Shown in pieces: positions 23,748 through 35,511 of a stretch of 64,000 bases of DNA. The position numbers and the translations under genes were made by a program. Numbering within the stretch: the stretch's first letter is position 1; each line of letters begins with the position of its first letter. Under the pieces are notes generated by a model. That model worked only from the letters and a program-made list of their open reading frames with translations, was not told the origin of the DNA and searched no databases. Source of the stretch: Pseudorasbora parva (lineage: Eukaryota; Chordata; Actinopteri; Cypriniformes; Gobionidae); NCBI RefSeq assembly GCF_024679245.1, contig NC_090186.1, positions 30,807,946 through 30,871,945 on the forward strand, read 5' to 3'.

Positions 23748-26488
23748 CTTACAGACTCTGGGCCTGTCAGGAAACGTTGTACAAACTGTACTCGAAAGGT
23801 TGCTGTCCTGCTTTGTAAGTGCACAAGACCTTGTCCACCTTCATCCTTTGGTAGGTACAAGATGTTATGGACCACCCAGTGCATATTATCCCAGAAGAAG
23901 TCTATCAACATCGCTTGGATCTTAGCAAGAAAACATAGTGGAGGTTCAACACATGTCAGCCGATGCCAAAGAGATGAGGCAACAAGATTATTAACAATAA
24001 GGGCTCGACCCCTATAAGACAAAATTTTCTTAATCCAATTCCATTTATCCAAGCGACCCTTTATTTTCTCAATCATTCCTTCCCAATTTTTTGATTGAAA
24101 AGACTCATCTCCCAAATAAACTCCCAAATACTTTAAACCGTCTTTTTTCCATATCAGACCATCAGGGAGTTTGGGGGTCACTGTTAGCCACTCACCCACC
24201 AAAACAGCTTCACTTTTTAACCAATTTACTTTTGCAGCTGATATCATTTCAAAATCTTCCAACGCTTTCATTAAAATATTCACATCATTTTCCTCTTTCA
24301 CAATTACAATAACGTCATCAGCATAAGCTGATAAAACAAAAGTACTTTCACAGTTCTTCAGTGTAAGGCCTTTTAAAACCCGTCTTAATCTGTGCAAAAG
24401 TGGTTCTATTGCCAATGTGTAAAGGATACCTGATAAAGAACAACCTTGCCTTACTCCACGCTGAACTTTAAAAGGAACACACAAGCCACCATTAATTTTC
24501 AACATACTCTCAATATCATTATATAATAATTTAATATAACCTTTAAAAACTGAATTAAAACCAAAGGCATCTAAAGTTTTCCATAAATAATCATGCTCTA
24601 CACGGTCAAATGCCTTTTCTTGATCAATGGAAATCAAGCCAAAATTTACACCACAAATCTTTGAAAAATCCATCAGATCTCTAATTAAAAAAATGTTATC
24701 AAATATAGATCTTCCAGGCACACAGTAGGATTGGTCAGGACTAATTATATCATCTAACACTTTCCCTAACCTAATCGCCAATACTTTAGACAGTATTTTA
24801 TAGTCAGAACATAATAATGACACCGGTCTCCAATTTTTAATATCACTCAAATCTCCCTTCTTTGGGATAAGAGTAAGAACTGCTCTCCGACTACTCAGGG
24901 GTAAAGAACCACAAACTAAACTATCACTTAGAACTGCAAGCAAATCTTCGCCTATAATACTCCAGTATGATTTATAAAATTCAAAAGGAATCCCATCTAT
25001 ACCTGGGACTTTCCCATTTTGCATACTCTGGAGGGCTTCATACAATTCTATTAAGGTAATAGTTTTACTAAGTTTTACATTGTCATTTTCAGAAATTTTT
25101 GGCAGATCTTCAAAGAAAACAGTCTCACCATCTTGATCTGTCCTATAATCAGAACTATAAAGATTTTTATAAAATGTTACTGCTCTTTTTCTAATTTCAA
25201 CTGGGTCTGATAACAGAACCCCAGCTTCAGAGCGTAAATTCTGTATATACCGTCTTTGTCCATTCTTTTTTTCTAATCCGAAAAAAAACTTTGATGGAAC
25301 ATCCATCTGCTCCACATTCTGGAAACGTGATCTGACCAATGCCCCTTGTGCCTTTCTTTTATAAAAATCAGACAAAGCTGATCTTTTCATAATAAGAGAG
25401 TCTAAATGGTCTTGATTTCCTGTTTCTTGAATTAAAACTTGAATTCTTAAAATTTCATCTTCTAGCTTCTTTATAGACTGAGTTAAATTTTTTGTGACAT
25501 TTAGAGTATATTGTTGACATAATTGCCTAATATTTACTTTCCCAATATCCCACCATTCTTGTAAAGAGGAAAATTGATCTTTTTGTTCTTTAAAAGACTC
25601 CCAAAAAAACTTAAAAACATCTTTAAACTGTAAATCAGACAACAATGTCACATTAAAATGCCAGTAAGAACTATTTAACTTAACAGAACTAATAAACATT
25701 CTACACACAACCATACCATGATCAGAGAAACCGACTGGAATAATTGAGCTATTTGTACAGAAACTAAGGTGATGTTTGAAGACATAAAATCTATCTAAAC
25801 GTGCCATTGACAACAAATTGTCGCGAGCATGTGTCCATGTGTATTGTTTAACATCATGATTAAAATTTCTCCATACATCACAAAGCTCATTCGTTTCTAT
25901 TATTTGTATCAATTTTCGACGTGAAGCCATATGTGGCTCTACATGATTTCGATCTATGTTTCTTTCAACACAATTAAAATCCCCTCCCAATACCAAAAAC
26001 TCATTATCACACTTTTCTATTACTGTATTCAATTTATCTAAAAACAACATTCTTTCTATCTGTGAGGTTGGTGCATATACACAAATAAAAGCAAAAACAT
26101 GATCTTCAAATTCAGCTTTAATCTTCATACATCTACCTTTTACAATCTCCTCGACTGAAAAGGATGAGGGAGCAAAATTTTTGTTAAACAAAACTGCTAC
26201 CCCCCCCCCACTGATTGAAGTATTATGGCTCAGAAAAAGAAGACCTCCCCATTCCTTAGCCCATTCAATTGCATTTTTCCCATCACTATGTGTCTCCTGT
26301 AAAAACAGGACATCAATTTTATTCTGATTTAATACTTCATATATTTGTGCTCTCTTTCTGCAGTCTCTAGCCCCATTCACATTTAAAGATGCAATGCGAA
26401 TGTCACTCATCATTAAAAAAGAAAAAGAAACTACACTACAGAGAGCAATACATGCAATTAGGGCATAACTAAACCATTTCATCATCAT
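23678..26488 (-). CDS. LINE ORF2, endonuclease and reverse transcriptase part (frameshifted at its end)
   Basis: The target-primed reverse transcription enzyme. Residues 28-260 form an apurinic-type endonuclease: LNVNG near 35-39, catalytic Glu65 in FLQETHSD, Asp170 and Asn172 in LGGDFN, and Asp256/His257 in SDHG. The reverse transcriptase follows at about 480-780, with VPGIDGIPFEFYK, Asp622 in SIDQEKAFD, RGVRQGCSLS and the YADD box at 722-725. The frame opens at a Met whose first 25 residues are hydrophobic and unlike the family; a start at MMSDIRIASLN (26413 or 26410) is more likely. The frame ends early (WTNPYF) because of a one-base shift near 23700, and the protein continues in the neighbouring frame. 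Confidence 0.88.
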   Translation of the reverse strand: MMMKWFSYALIACIALCSVVSFSFLMMSDIRIASLNVNGARDCRKRAQIYEVLNQNKIDVLFLQETHSDGKNAIEWAKEWGGLLFLSHNTSISGGGVAVLFNKNFAPSSFSVEEIVKGRCMKIKAEFEDHVFAFICVYAPTSQIERMLFLDKLNTVIEKCDNEFLVLGGDFNCVERNIDRNHVEPHMASRRKLIQIIETNELCDVWRNFNHDVKQYTWTHARDNLLSMARLDRFYVFKHHLSFCTNSSIIPVGFSDHGMVVCRMFISSVKLNSSYWHFNVTLLSDLQFKDVFKFFWESFKEQKDQFSSLQEWWDIGKVNIRQLCQQYTLNVTKNLTQSIKKLEDEILRIQVLIQETGNQDHLDSLIMKRSALSDFYKRKAQGALVRSRFQNVEQMDVPSKFFFGLEKKNGQRRYIQNLRSEAGVLLSDPVEIRKRAVTFYKNLYSSDYRTDQDGETVFFEDLPKISENDNVKLSKTITLIELYEALQSMQNGKVPGIDGIPFEFYKSYWSIIGEDLLAVLSDSLVCGSLPLSSRRAVLTLIPKKGDLSDIKNWRPVSLLCSDYKILSKVLAIRLGKVLDDIISPDQSYCVPGRSIFDNIFLIRDLMDFSKICGVNFGLISIDQEKAFDRVEHDYLWKTLDAFGFNSVFKGYIKLLYNDIESMLKINGGLCVPFKVQRGVRQGCSLSGILYTLAIEPLLHRLRRVLKGLTLKNCESTFVLSAYADDVIVIVKEENDVNILMKALEDFEMISAAKVNWLKSEAVLVGEWLTVTPKLPDGLIWKKDGLKYLGVYLGDESFQSKNWEGMIEKIKGRLDKWNWIKKILSYRGRALIVNNLVASSLWHRLTCVEPPLCFLAKIQAMLIDFFWDNMHWVVHNILYLPKDEGGQGLVHLQSRTATFRVQFVQRFLTGPESVSWRPVASAILKTAADLVWTNPYF

Positions 26489-27746
26489 TAGTCAATTGGA
26501 GTTGAATTTTTGTGACAATTTTCTTTAAACGATATACTTCTTTATCTGAAAATCTACCCTCATTCATTGAACACCTAATATTTTCCAGAAGTCTTTTGAG
26601 ATCTGGAAAATATTCATCAATTTTCACTCCTCTCATATTTTTGGTCACTTTCAAAAACTTTTTAATCTCATCCACTCCATATTCAAAACATGACCAACTA
26701 GATTGAGAGCAAACTGAGACATTTGAATCAGAGCACTCGCTCTCACTACTCTCATTATCCACCCTATTCTCTTCTTGATTCTTTCTGGCCTGTTTCAAAA
26801 CCACCCCCTTATCATTTTTTTTCCTCTTCAGGGGTGTTTTGAAAACAACCTGATCCATGTCCATTAACATGTTATCATTTTGAATTACACTCTCTTGCAA
26901 CTCAGATATATGATTAAAACATGTTTGCGTTGTTTCCAAAACCTCACCACCATCATTTCTATTGCAATCAACACTCTCTACAATGTCAGATATTTTGGCG
27001 TTTCTTTCATCAACTTCTACAGTTTGTCTTGTCTGGTCAGATTCAACATTTTCGTCTGGTGAAACTAACGTTGGACCATTAGAAGTCAGCGCATTAGAAG
27101 TACTGGCGACTTCTCCGTCTTCGTTTTGCGCTGTGTTATCTTTAACGCCATCATTCTGCTCACTGTGATGAGCGATGCTTTCTGGACACCCACGGATCAA
27201 GTGGCCAGACTTGCCACAACCAAAACACCTCATCGTGTTTGTAGTAACAAAAACTGTGTAATCAAAATCATCCACCTTAAATTTAAAATTTAAGTCAAGA
27301 TCAGTTCTATTTCCGTTCAGTATCATATACGTAAATCGTCTGAACGACACTACATGTTTCACCAACCCCAATTTACTCCCTATCGCGATCTTTTTTATGG
27401 GAGCAATCAATTTTCCAAAGCGTGACAACTCCTTAGTCAGCATCTCATCCTTAATAAAAGGGGGTACATTAGAAATTGTGACTTTTTTAGCAGGGGTAGA
27501 AAGAGGTAGTACCGGGGTAAATAAACCACGCAGGTTTATTCCCTTTCCAACCACTTCATTTGCTTTATCTACTGTACTCAAAAACAGCACAATTGAGTTG
27601 TTCATTTTAGACGCCGCTAAGACACATTCATGCCCCACCACATCACCAACCGCCACACTACACTCTTCCACACTCCCCGCAGCCACCACCTTCACTCCGT
27701 GGCGCCGCGTGAGTGAATCTAGATCATTAGCTCCATGAGTCGCCAT
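26469..27746 (-). CDS. LINE ORF1 protein with CCHC zinc knuckle
   Basis: A 425-residue ORF1 (gag-like) protein, expected to bind the element RNA and act as a chaperone in the ribonucleoprotein particle. Residues about 85-170 look like a divergent RRM-type fold (VTISNVPPFIKDEML, then FGKL). They are followed by one zinc knuckle at residues 174-187, C-x2-C-x4-H-x4-C (MRCFGCGKSGHLIRGC). The segment 190-350 is acidic and Ser/Asn/Glu-rich, probably disordered, and the last 60 residues are Lys/Glu-rich. The frame is open from Met to stop. The stop lies about 20 bp inside the most upstream possible start of ORF2, as in other two-ORF LINEs. The family role is well known; function of this copy is unproven. 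Confidence 0.85.
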   Translation of the reverse strand: MATHGANDLDSLTRRHGVKVVAAGSVEECSVAVGDVVGHECVLAASKMNNSIVLFLSTVDKANEVVGKGINLRGLFTPVLPLSTPAKKVTISNVPPFIKDEMLTKELSRFGKLIAPIKKIAIGSKLGLVKHVVSFRRFTYMILNGNRTDLDLNFKFKVDDFDYTVFVTTNTMRCFGCGKSGHLIRGCPESIAHHSEQNDGVKDNTAQNEDGEVASTSNALTSNGPTLVSPDENVESDQTRQTVEVDERNAKISDIVESVDCNRNDGGEVLETTQTCFNHISELQESVIQNDNMLMDMDQVVFKTPLKRKKNDKGVVLKQARKNQEENRVDNESSESECSDSNVSVCSQSSWSCFEYGVDEIKKFLKVTKNMRGVKIDEYFPDLKRLLENIRCSMNEGRFSDKEVYRLKKIVTKIQLQLTNDDEMV

Positions 27747-27944
27747 GCCTCTCAGTACAAAGACTGATTTAGGCGCTCTAACTAGGCTTCTCTGTAAAAT
27801 TTACACCAACATAAACCTTTTACCCAAATAACAAATAACAAAAAAAAGAAAAATAAGAAAAAGAAATAATCTTTTAAAGCCACAGCGGGCACGAAAAGAC
27901 CACGCACTCACCACTCAATCAACTCAACAAACGCCCGCACATGC

Positions 27945-27948
<4 letters not shown>

Positions 27949-27997
<49 letters not shown>
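27949..27997. repeat. (AG)n microsatellite at the LINE 5' end
   Basis: About 24 pure AG units. The same dinucleotide in the same orientation lies at the other end of the LINE, so the two tracts look like one microsatellite split by the insertion. Confidence 0.96.
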
Positions 27998-27999
<2 letters not shown>

Positions 28000-28005
28000 C
28001 TGTTT

Positions 28006-28080
28006 TTGTGTGTATCCCTTTAAATGCAAATGAGCTGCTGCTCCCCGCCCCCTTCTAGCAGCTCTGGATATAAGGGCTGC
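28006..28080. repeat. Fragment of a fish DNA element (AAATGAGCTGCTGC type)
   Basis: CCTTTAAATGCAAATGAGCT and GCTGCTCCCCGCCC match the segment at 60268-60310 inside a TTAA element. Only this internal block is present. Confidence 0.65.
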
Positions 28081-28230
28081 GTCTCAATCAGCTCCCTAGT
28101 TAAGTAATGCTTCCACTGTGCAGGAAGTTGGCCACTTTCATGTACATGATATACTGATTCACGACCTAGGAAACTAGGTAGCATTTTTGCTCACACCCAA
28201 ATGGGGAAAAATTCACAAGCTATAATAAAT

Positions 28231-28393
28231 GCTTTCCTGTAGCTCAAACAGTGGAGCATGCCGCTAACAACGCCAAGGTCATGGGTTTCAATTCCCAAGG
28301 AAAGCAAGATCTTACCAAATGTACAATGTGTACCTTGAATGCAATGCAAGTCAATTTGGATAAAAGCGTCTGCCAAATGCGTAAATGTAAATG
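28231..28393 (+). mobile_element. tRNA-derived SINE
   Basis: The head resembles a tRNA with an A-box region (TGTAGCTCAAACAGTGGAGC, 28239-28258) and a B-box (GGTTTCAATTCCC, 28284-28296), the internal RNA polymerase III promoter. The tail TTGGATAAAAGCGTCTGCCA followed by AAATG repeats is the conserved 3' end of a common fish SINE group. It is 163 bp long with an AAATGTAAATG tail. Confidence 0.85.
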
Positions 28394-29439
28394 ATCTGTA
28401 TTTTGAGCTCAAACTTCACAGACACTTTCTGGGGACACCAGAGATTTATATTACATCTTCTGAAAGGGAGCATGTGTCAACTTTAAAGTGAAGCTACTTT
28501 GAAACAATCTGTTTCTGTAAAGAGCTATGTTAATACATTTGACTTAACTTGGCTATGTGTGAACATGGGAGTCAAAAAGTTTAAGACCCATTGCTCTATA
28601 GTAATATAAATATATGTATAAATCCATTTCTGTTATTCTCTGTTGCTATTTAAGCTTCATCACACCTTCACTGACTTGCAAAAACCACAGACAGGAAAAA
28701 GTGTTAACATGTTCACGCTCATACCCATCTGCTGCCTACCAGAAAACGTAGAAAACACTGTACATGGATGAAGATCTTATAAAGAGCATTTTTACAGTAG
28801 CAAAGCTGGTGAAGCAAATCAAACTGGCATCACAGAAAGCAAATCCAGTTACATAATTTTAGAGGAAGCATCTGCAGATGGACTTTTGTTCCAGTGTCTC
28901 TGTTGTTTCCTTTAGATGTGCTTAAAAAGGGCAGAAGTCCAAATACACAGAACTCGGCCAAACAGCACCTGGAAATGACATTCACCGCACCACAGTCTTG
29001 CATTTCAGTGAAATAGGTATTTGAATGCTTACAAAAGAACAATAGGTAAGGCAGATTACATTAAACGCAGTCCGTTTGGTTTGATATACCTGTAATTTAA
29101 TCCTAACTTCTGAAGAGCCGCATCACTAAAAGGATGTGCACGGTTAAACGCACACTGAGTCTACATAACGTGCTTTTATTGTAAACTTCAGGCATTATTT
29201 ACATGGATGACTGACTTTCGAAAAGAGTAGGTAAAGTTCTTGTAGAACACCATTTGCCTTATACTATCACAATGCAAAAAATACCACCGTATTTGTATGT
29301 TTGTATTAACATATTATTCATTAATACAAAGTCTCTAATTTGTGATTACATTGCGTCAAAATAATAATAATAATAATAGGCCTAACCGCAATAGCTGTAC
29401 TGTTGCATTTAGGCCTTTTATTTTTTGACACATAGATGA
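28394..29439. other. No gene seen
   Basis: AT-rich host-like sequence with a short (AAT)n run near 29360. A minus-strand frame of about 70 codons near 28830-29042 has no recognisable motif. Confidence 0.45.
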
Positions 29440-31048
29440 TTTTTTAAAATCATTGTTATTTTTTAAAAATATTTTGTATTTATATTAACTATGTTCTTAG
29501 TCTTTTTTCATATGGAAATAAATATTATTATGAAAAACGAAATTACTTCCACTGGTGGAATCTAACTTGAGGTCTCATTCTTAGGCTGCATTTATTTGAC
29601 TAAAAATACAGTAAAAATCATATGAATATATAATATTTTATCAATATTATATAATAATGTATTACATTATATTAATAATATTATATATGGAATATAATAT
29701 TTATTATATTATGATAAAAAAACATTATTATCAATTTCAAATCAGTGCTGTTTAGAATTTTGTGTGGAGAGACTTTTCAGAAATAAAAAAGAAAGTTCAA
29801 AAGAACATAATTCATTTTCAATCTAAATCTTTTGTAACAACAAAAAATATCTTCTATTATATTTTATCAATATTATATAACAATATTTTAAATTATATAT
29901 TAATAATATAAAATAAAATAATAAAACATAATATGCATAACATTTATTATATTAAAAAAATTCTAGATACTTTAATAAAAAAGAAAGTTCAAAATAACAG
30001 AATTTGTGGTTTGTAACATTAAAAAATATCTTGTATAATATTGATCATATACACATATATTTACAATATATTAAATTATATATTTATAATACAAAGTATG
30101 CATAATAGAAGTATAATAGAAGTATTACAGTTTTTCTCAGTCGCTTTGGTACATTTCTCAGATCAGAATTGAAATTCTCAAAACTACCTGTTCAATTCTC
30201 ACATCATTGTGTCACTTGTGCACATCAAAAAAGCAGTTTCTCATTTCTTTGAACAAGTTGCAAATGCTTTGGTACATCCATGCAAATGATTATGTACAAT
30301 TCTCTCTTGTTTCCTACATTATCAGTTGCTTATGTCATGTTGATCAAAATGTATTATATTGGGTCTCTGTTGAATAGTCTCACCCCCCACAACATTTAGG
30401 CACAAGCTCTTAGCATAAGTCTTTACATGCAAAATGGTTGAACAAGTTATCATAATATGTCAAGCATATTTCTATACTTTCTATATTTCCAATAGACTTT
30501 TTTCTAAATCTGTCCTGAATTGGTAAATTGTTTCAAGGTGAATCTTGACTTTCTCTAATGAAGGTGCTTCTCATGAACCTGTGATATTAGATATATACAA
30601 ATAGTGTAAATTTGAATCTTTTCCATTCTCTTGCAATTACACTCACACATACACTAAGATGTAAAATTGACAATAATTGTCATCAAAACTTTAGCCGTAG
30701 TTTTTATCAGAACATCCCTCCAGAGTAAACTATTATATTGACAACATGACTAAACAATTTGACTGTCTTATCCGTACACAAGGACTTGTCATTCTGATGG
30801 CACTGGCATGTTCATTGACACAGATATTTACTTTTGAGAGATGAACTAAGGATTTTGAGGAAGAGAGTGGCTTTTGCAGGTTATCCATGGTGTTTTGCTA
30901 TTTGTACTAATTGTTTTGAGAAATGCACTTACTGTTTTGCAAATTGTAAGTTTGATTCGAGAAATGTACCAAAGCGACTGAGAAAAACTGTAATAATAAA
31001 AAAGTATATTATTAGTATTGATCATACAGACCCCAAACTTTTATACAA
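29440..31048. repeat. AT-rich dispersed repeat (family X), interrupted
   Basis: Contains GGCTGCATTTATTTGACTAA (29584), AGAAAGTTCAAAAGAACATA (29792) and, after an inserted element, CAGACCCCAAACTTTTATAC (31027). These blocks, in this order, are shared with other copies in the window at 36890-37085, 52115-52335 and 59525-59640. The interior holds degenerate duplications of TATATTAATAATAT-rich sequence. Limits are approximate. Confidence 0.6.
30126..30992. mobile_element. TIR transposon with perfect 32-bp inverted repeats
   Basis: TA at 30126-30127 and 30991-30992 flank ends 30128-30159 and 30959-30990 that are exact inverted copies (starting CAGTTTTTCTCAGTCGC). The 800-bp interior has no transposase frame; the longest plus-strand frame runs out through the right end and has no motif. 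TA duplication points to Tc1/mariner/IS630-type mobilisation in trans. Confidence 0.88.
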
Positions 31049-31050
31049 TA

Positions 31051-32706
31051 CACTGTTAAAAAAGGTTAAATGTTCTAAAGAACACAAGGTTTTATTACAC
31101 AATTTTAAAGAACCCTTCAGGAGAAATATCTTAAAGGTGTCATATAATGCCATTTTTGTACAAGTAAATATGATTCTTTAGTGTCTAAATGAAAAGTTTG
31201 TAATATTCTTTAATTTGAAATTCTCCTTAGTACTGTAAGAAAACACTAATTTTACCTGGTCAAAACAGCTCTGTTTTCAGCAAGCCATTTCAGTGCGTAC
31301 GACTTTAAAAGATAATGAGCTTTGCTCACCCGGCCCCTGTTCTGTGTGCCAGTTTGACACACACACGGGATGTATTGCCCTTGACAACAGTTTCCTTATA
31401 TTTTGGAGAAAGAATGGCAACTGGAGTCTCTGAGGACACATATCAATTTGAACCCGGAACAAGATGATGGCCCGGTGAGCTGGACGTTTCTGAATGGATG
31501 GTTAACATAATGTCACATTGATCTATCTTTGTACTGGCAGGGTAACGCATACGATAGTTCATTGACAGATTGATGTTACAGCTATTGCCAATAAAAACTT
31601 TTTTCTGTAAATGTAGGCTGTCAGTGATGCGTAACGTTATCAACTGTCAGGGCTGAAGCACTGACATTAGGTCACCACAGGAATGTTTTAACAGACACCG
31701 TTATAAACCATCTACAAAAGTAAGCTTAGTGTAGTGTTACCACTATAACTTTATCAGTGTACACAGTTTGTAATAACACAATAACCATAACGTGTTGTTC
31801 ATTATAAATGGGATTATGAATTATATTGAGAACGTTATACATAGAAAGCATGTCGTAATGTAATGTAATTTACCCTGTAAACTTAAGCCGCATTCATCGT
31901 GAGGCGTGCAAGTGTTTCAAACGTTACACTCACTTCTAATGGAGGTGCAGCAGGAACACAAATAGTTGGTACCGATCTTTTATTCAGGAGCAGCATCTTA
32001 GCAAAACTTGCTTTATACTGACCTCATTATAAATCAGTCTGGTGAGAAATGATTTACGCAGCGCAAACATGAAAACATTGACGTTGTTCAGGGGGAATAT
32101 TCCCTTCGAAAACAAACTCAGCCACTGTGTCTTCAGCAGTTCAGATTTAGGAACATCAAAATGGCTGCTGTGTTCGTTATTAAACCAAGAACAGAACACC
32201 ACAGTCTCTTAGACGCCATTCTGCTCCAGCGGATCAACAATGGCGGACTATGATGAGCTCGCTCAGGGCGGGTCTGTGTTGAAACGCTGCTGTCAATCAA
32301 CAGTTGTGGGAGGGGCGTCCAACCCTGTGGCGTCACACGTCGAACGGCTTGATGTGAAACAAGGGAAAACATATAAGTAGATTTAAAAAAAACACTGGAT
32401 GGATTTTTATCATTATAGGATGGTTGTGTGCAGGAACTGCCAACACACATTTCCATACAATCAACTTGTAAAAGTGCATGTACCCTTATATGACCCCTTT
32501 AAATTCTTGCATACATTCATATTTATTGGGTTATTTCATTTTTTTTTTCTAGTGATCTGTTTAACTCATTAATTTAATTTAATGTAATTAAAATAAAATT
32601 ACTTAATCCATAAATGATCGCATAATGGGAACCCCTAAAAGGCTCTATATGAAGCATCTGAAAAAAACCCTTTAATGTTCTATTTAGAACCTTTATTTCT
32701 AAGAGT
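31051..32706. mobile_element. CACTGTTAAAAAAGG element, split by another insertion
   Basis: The left part is 31051-31130 (CACTGTTAAAAAAGGTT, TTCTAAAGAACAC, AAAGAACCCTTCAGG). The right part is about 32630-32706 (GGAACCCCTAAAAGG, CTATTTAGAACCTTTATTT, CTAAGAGT). The ends are approximately complementary. The element at 31131-32502 separates the two. Confidence 0.65.
31131..32502. mobile_element. TTAA element, about 1.36 kb
   Basis: TTAA at 31131-31134 and 32499-32502. Ends are AGGTGTCATATAATGCC on the left and, on the other strand, AGGGGTCATATAAGGG. Only the ends are inverted here; the interior includes an ATGGCGGACTATGATGAG-type block near 32240 and no coding frame. The related left end at 60112 shows that this is a repeat family. 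Confidence 0.82.
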
Positions 32707-32709
32707 ATA

Positions 32710-33464
32710 TTATATAAAAAATAATATTGCTGTTAATAATTAAAAGTAACCTATTGCAGCATTAGACATAACATCTTTGCAATCTGCGAATCGTGCTCAA
32801 GCTCACGGGAGGCGCAAGAATGCTATTCTATAAAAAAAGAAAACTCTTTTTTGCTTGTTTTGTCACATTTCAATACTTTCGCATTCAGCACTTTGGAGGA
32901 GCAACTGCCTCCCTGCAGGAATTGCCTCAGACTCACATCCACCTTCACTGAAGCAAGCACTAAAGGAAATGCGTGGCTCTTTGTTTGTCCTGCAGGTTAT
33001 GAGAGATAGCGAATGTGGGGATGGAGTCGTTCTCCCGTAAAAGAGCTCCCACGTTGTTCTTAACGGCAAGGCTGGTGGGGGTGAAATATCAGTGGGGTCC
33101 ACTCTTATTCCCCCCCTGGATGGGAAAACAGAAGGACGGTCATATATTTCTCTCTCTGACACTTTTACAGCCCGTGTTATGAGTGAGGACCAGCTTGTTC
33201 ACACAATGGACACATACTAACGTCATATGTTAGAGCACGTGAGCGATCTGTTAAGACAGCATGTAGACAATACGGTGCATAAAACTGAGCGTAAGAGTGT
33301 GTTTATAGACATGCATGCAAAAACATTGATACAACCGCATGCATATCATGGAAGATAAAGATAATATGAAAATGTGTACTGGATAAAATAAAGGAATAAA
33401 AAATAGATACACGTGAATGGTAAGATGTAAATGGTTACTGCAGAAAATAAATTAATAAATAAAG

Positions 33465-33466
<2 letters not shown>
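32710..33466. other. No gene seen
   Basis: Short motif-free frames on both strands around 32855-33160. The stretch 32850-33180 is more GC-balanced and may be unique host sequence. Confidence 0.4.

Positions 33467-33524
<58 letters not shown>
33467..33524. repeat. (AC)n microsatellite
   Basis: About 29 pure AC units, left flank of the element at 33525-33809. Confidence 0.96.
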
Positions 33525-33527
<3 letters not shown>

Positions 33528-33807
33528 GGTCTATGTGGTTTACAGGGACTCTCCATAGGCGTAATGGTTTTTATACTGTACAAACCGTATTTTCTATCCC
33601 CTTACACTGCCCCTACCCCTAAACCTACCCATCACAGGAAACATTCTGCATTTTTACTTTCTCAAAAAAACATCATTTAATATGTTTTTAAGGCCATTTG
33701 AATTATGAGGACATTTGATATGTCCTCATAAACCACATTTATTGTGTAATACCAGTGTAATACCCATAGTTATACAAATTTGTGTCCTCATAAACCACAT
33801 AAACAGG

Positions 33808-33809
<2 letters not shown>
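33525..33809. mobile_element. Short inverted-repeat element inside a (CA)n tract
   Basis: The left end contains CTATGTGGTTTACAGGGAC and the right end, on the other strand, TTATGTGGTTTATGAGGAC. The interior holds CCCCTTACACTGCCCCTACC, a block found in a common fish repeat. Both sides continue as (CA)n in the same orientation, so the element sits inside one microsatellite. Confidence 0.7.
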
Positions 33810-33853
<44 letters not shown>

Positions 33854-33861
33854 AACACACA

Positions 33862-33893
<32 letters not shown>

Positions 33894-33909
33894 ACACACA
33901 CACACACAA
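33810..33909. repeat. (CA)n microsatellite, interrupted
   Basis: CA units with a few G, AA and TA interruptions, right flank of the preceding element. Confidence 0.96.
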
Positions 33910-34567
33910 TATATATAGTCTTATCTAACAGGTCTATCCAATGTCTTGAAGGAAAACCAGTACTGCATTTAAAAGGGAAATACCAAGACAGTGGGCCAGA
34001 CGATATCAGCCTAGAGCGCAGTGAGTGAATGTGTGGGATAACCGCATTAGGGAGATTTGATACCACTGTGGTTTGTAATCCTTTTGAAGTGAGATCCTTT
34101 TTCCAGCAGTGGTCGAAACACAATCCTCAGTTACAGACCCTGGAAGTGATGGTCTTTTTTACCCTTATTCAGTGAAATTTTGGAATGCTATTCAGAATGA
34201 GGCGTAAAAAACTGACTGGCGGAAAGAGCTCAACTTCAACAAAGTGAAAAAAGAGGATGTGTTGCTGTTATAGGAAATGAATGGATCAGAATGATCAAAG
34301 CACTGTAACGTAGATCGGAATATTGCGGTTGCTGATTTAATTCAATTTATAGTTGTGGTCTTATATTTCCTATATGTCCTCTGTTCACTGCAATGCAACA
34401 AGAAAGCTAATCTTATTGAGTCGAACTGAACTGAAATGAAAGGAATTATATTCAAATCAAACTTTGTTTGAGTTATCTCAACTTTTTTCAAGTTAAATAG
34501 TTGAATAAACTTGAAAAGCTGAATTTGTCGTACAAAACAAGTTTTTTACAGTGCTGGATGTGTGGGG
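33910..34567. other. No gene seen; transposon end at 34430-34553
   Basis: The last part (AGTTATCTCAACTTTTTTCA, CAAGTTTTTTACAGTG) looks like the right end of a CACTG-ended element whose left end is not evident. Nothing else is recognisable. Confidence 0.45.
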
Positions 34568-34774
34568 GATGGATGGATGGATGGATGGATGGATGGATGG
34601 ATGGATGGATGGATGGATGGATGGATGGATGGATGGATGGATGGATGGATGGATGGATGGATGGATGGGTGGTTTGGATGGATGGATGGATGGATGGATG
34701 GATGGATGGATGGATGGATGGATGGATGGATGGATGGATGGATGGATGGATGGATGGATGGATGGATGGATGGA
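34568..34774. repeat. (GGAT)n microsatellite
   Basis: About 51 tetranucleotide units with a single interruption (GGGTGGTTTGGAT) near 34667-34679. All long WMDG/HPSI-type open frames here are simple repeat translations. Confidence 0.98.
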
Positions 34775-34878
34775 AAAATGTACTAGCATAATTAAAATGA
34801 GGAAAAAACACTCTGCCTAGTTCAATTAGCACACATGGGCCTCACCTTACAAGCGACCTAACCTCAGTGCCTACATTT

Positions 34879-35511
<633 letters not shown>

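Noticed and set aside
33467..33909. Possible CRISPR-like or satellite array
   Set aside because: Simple dinucleotide repeats around an inverted-repeat element; no spaced direct repeats, and the DNA is eukaryotic.
34488..34832. Long open frames encoding HPSI or WMDG repeats
   Set aside because: Direct translations of (GGAT)n in several frames; no coding signal.
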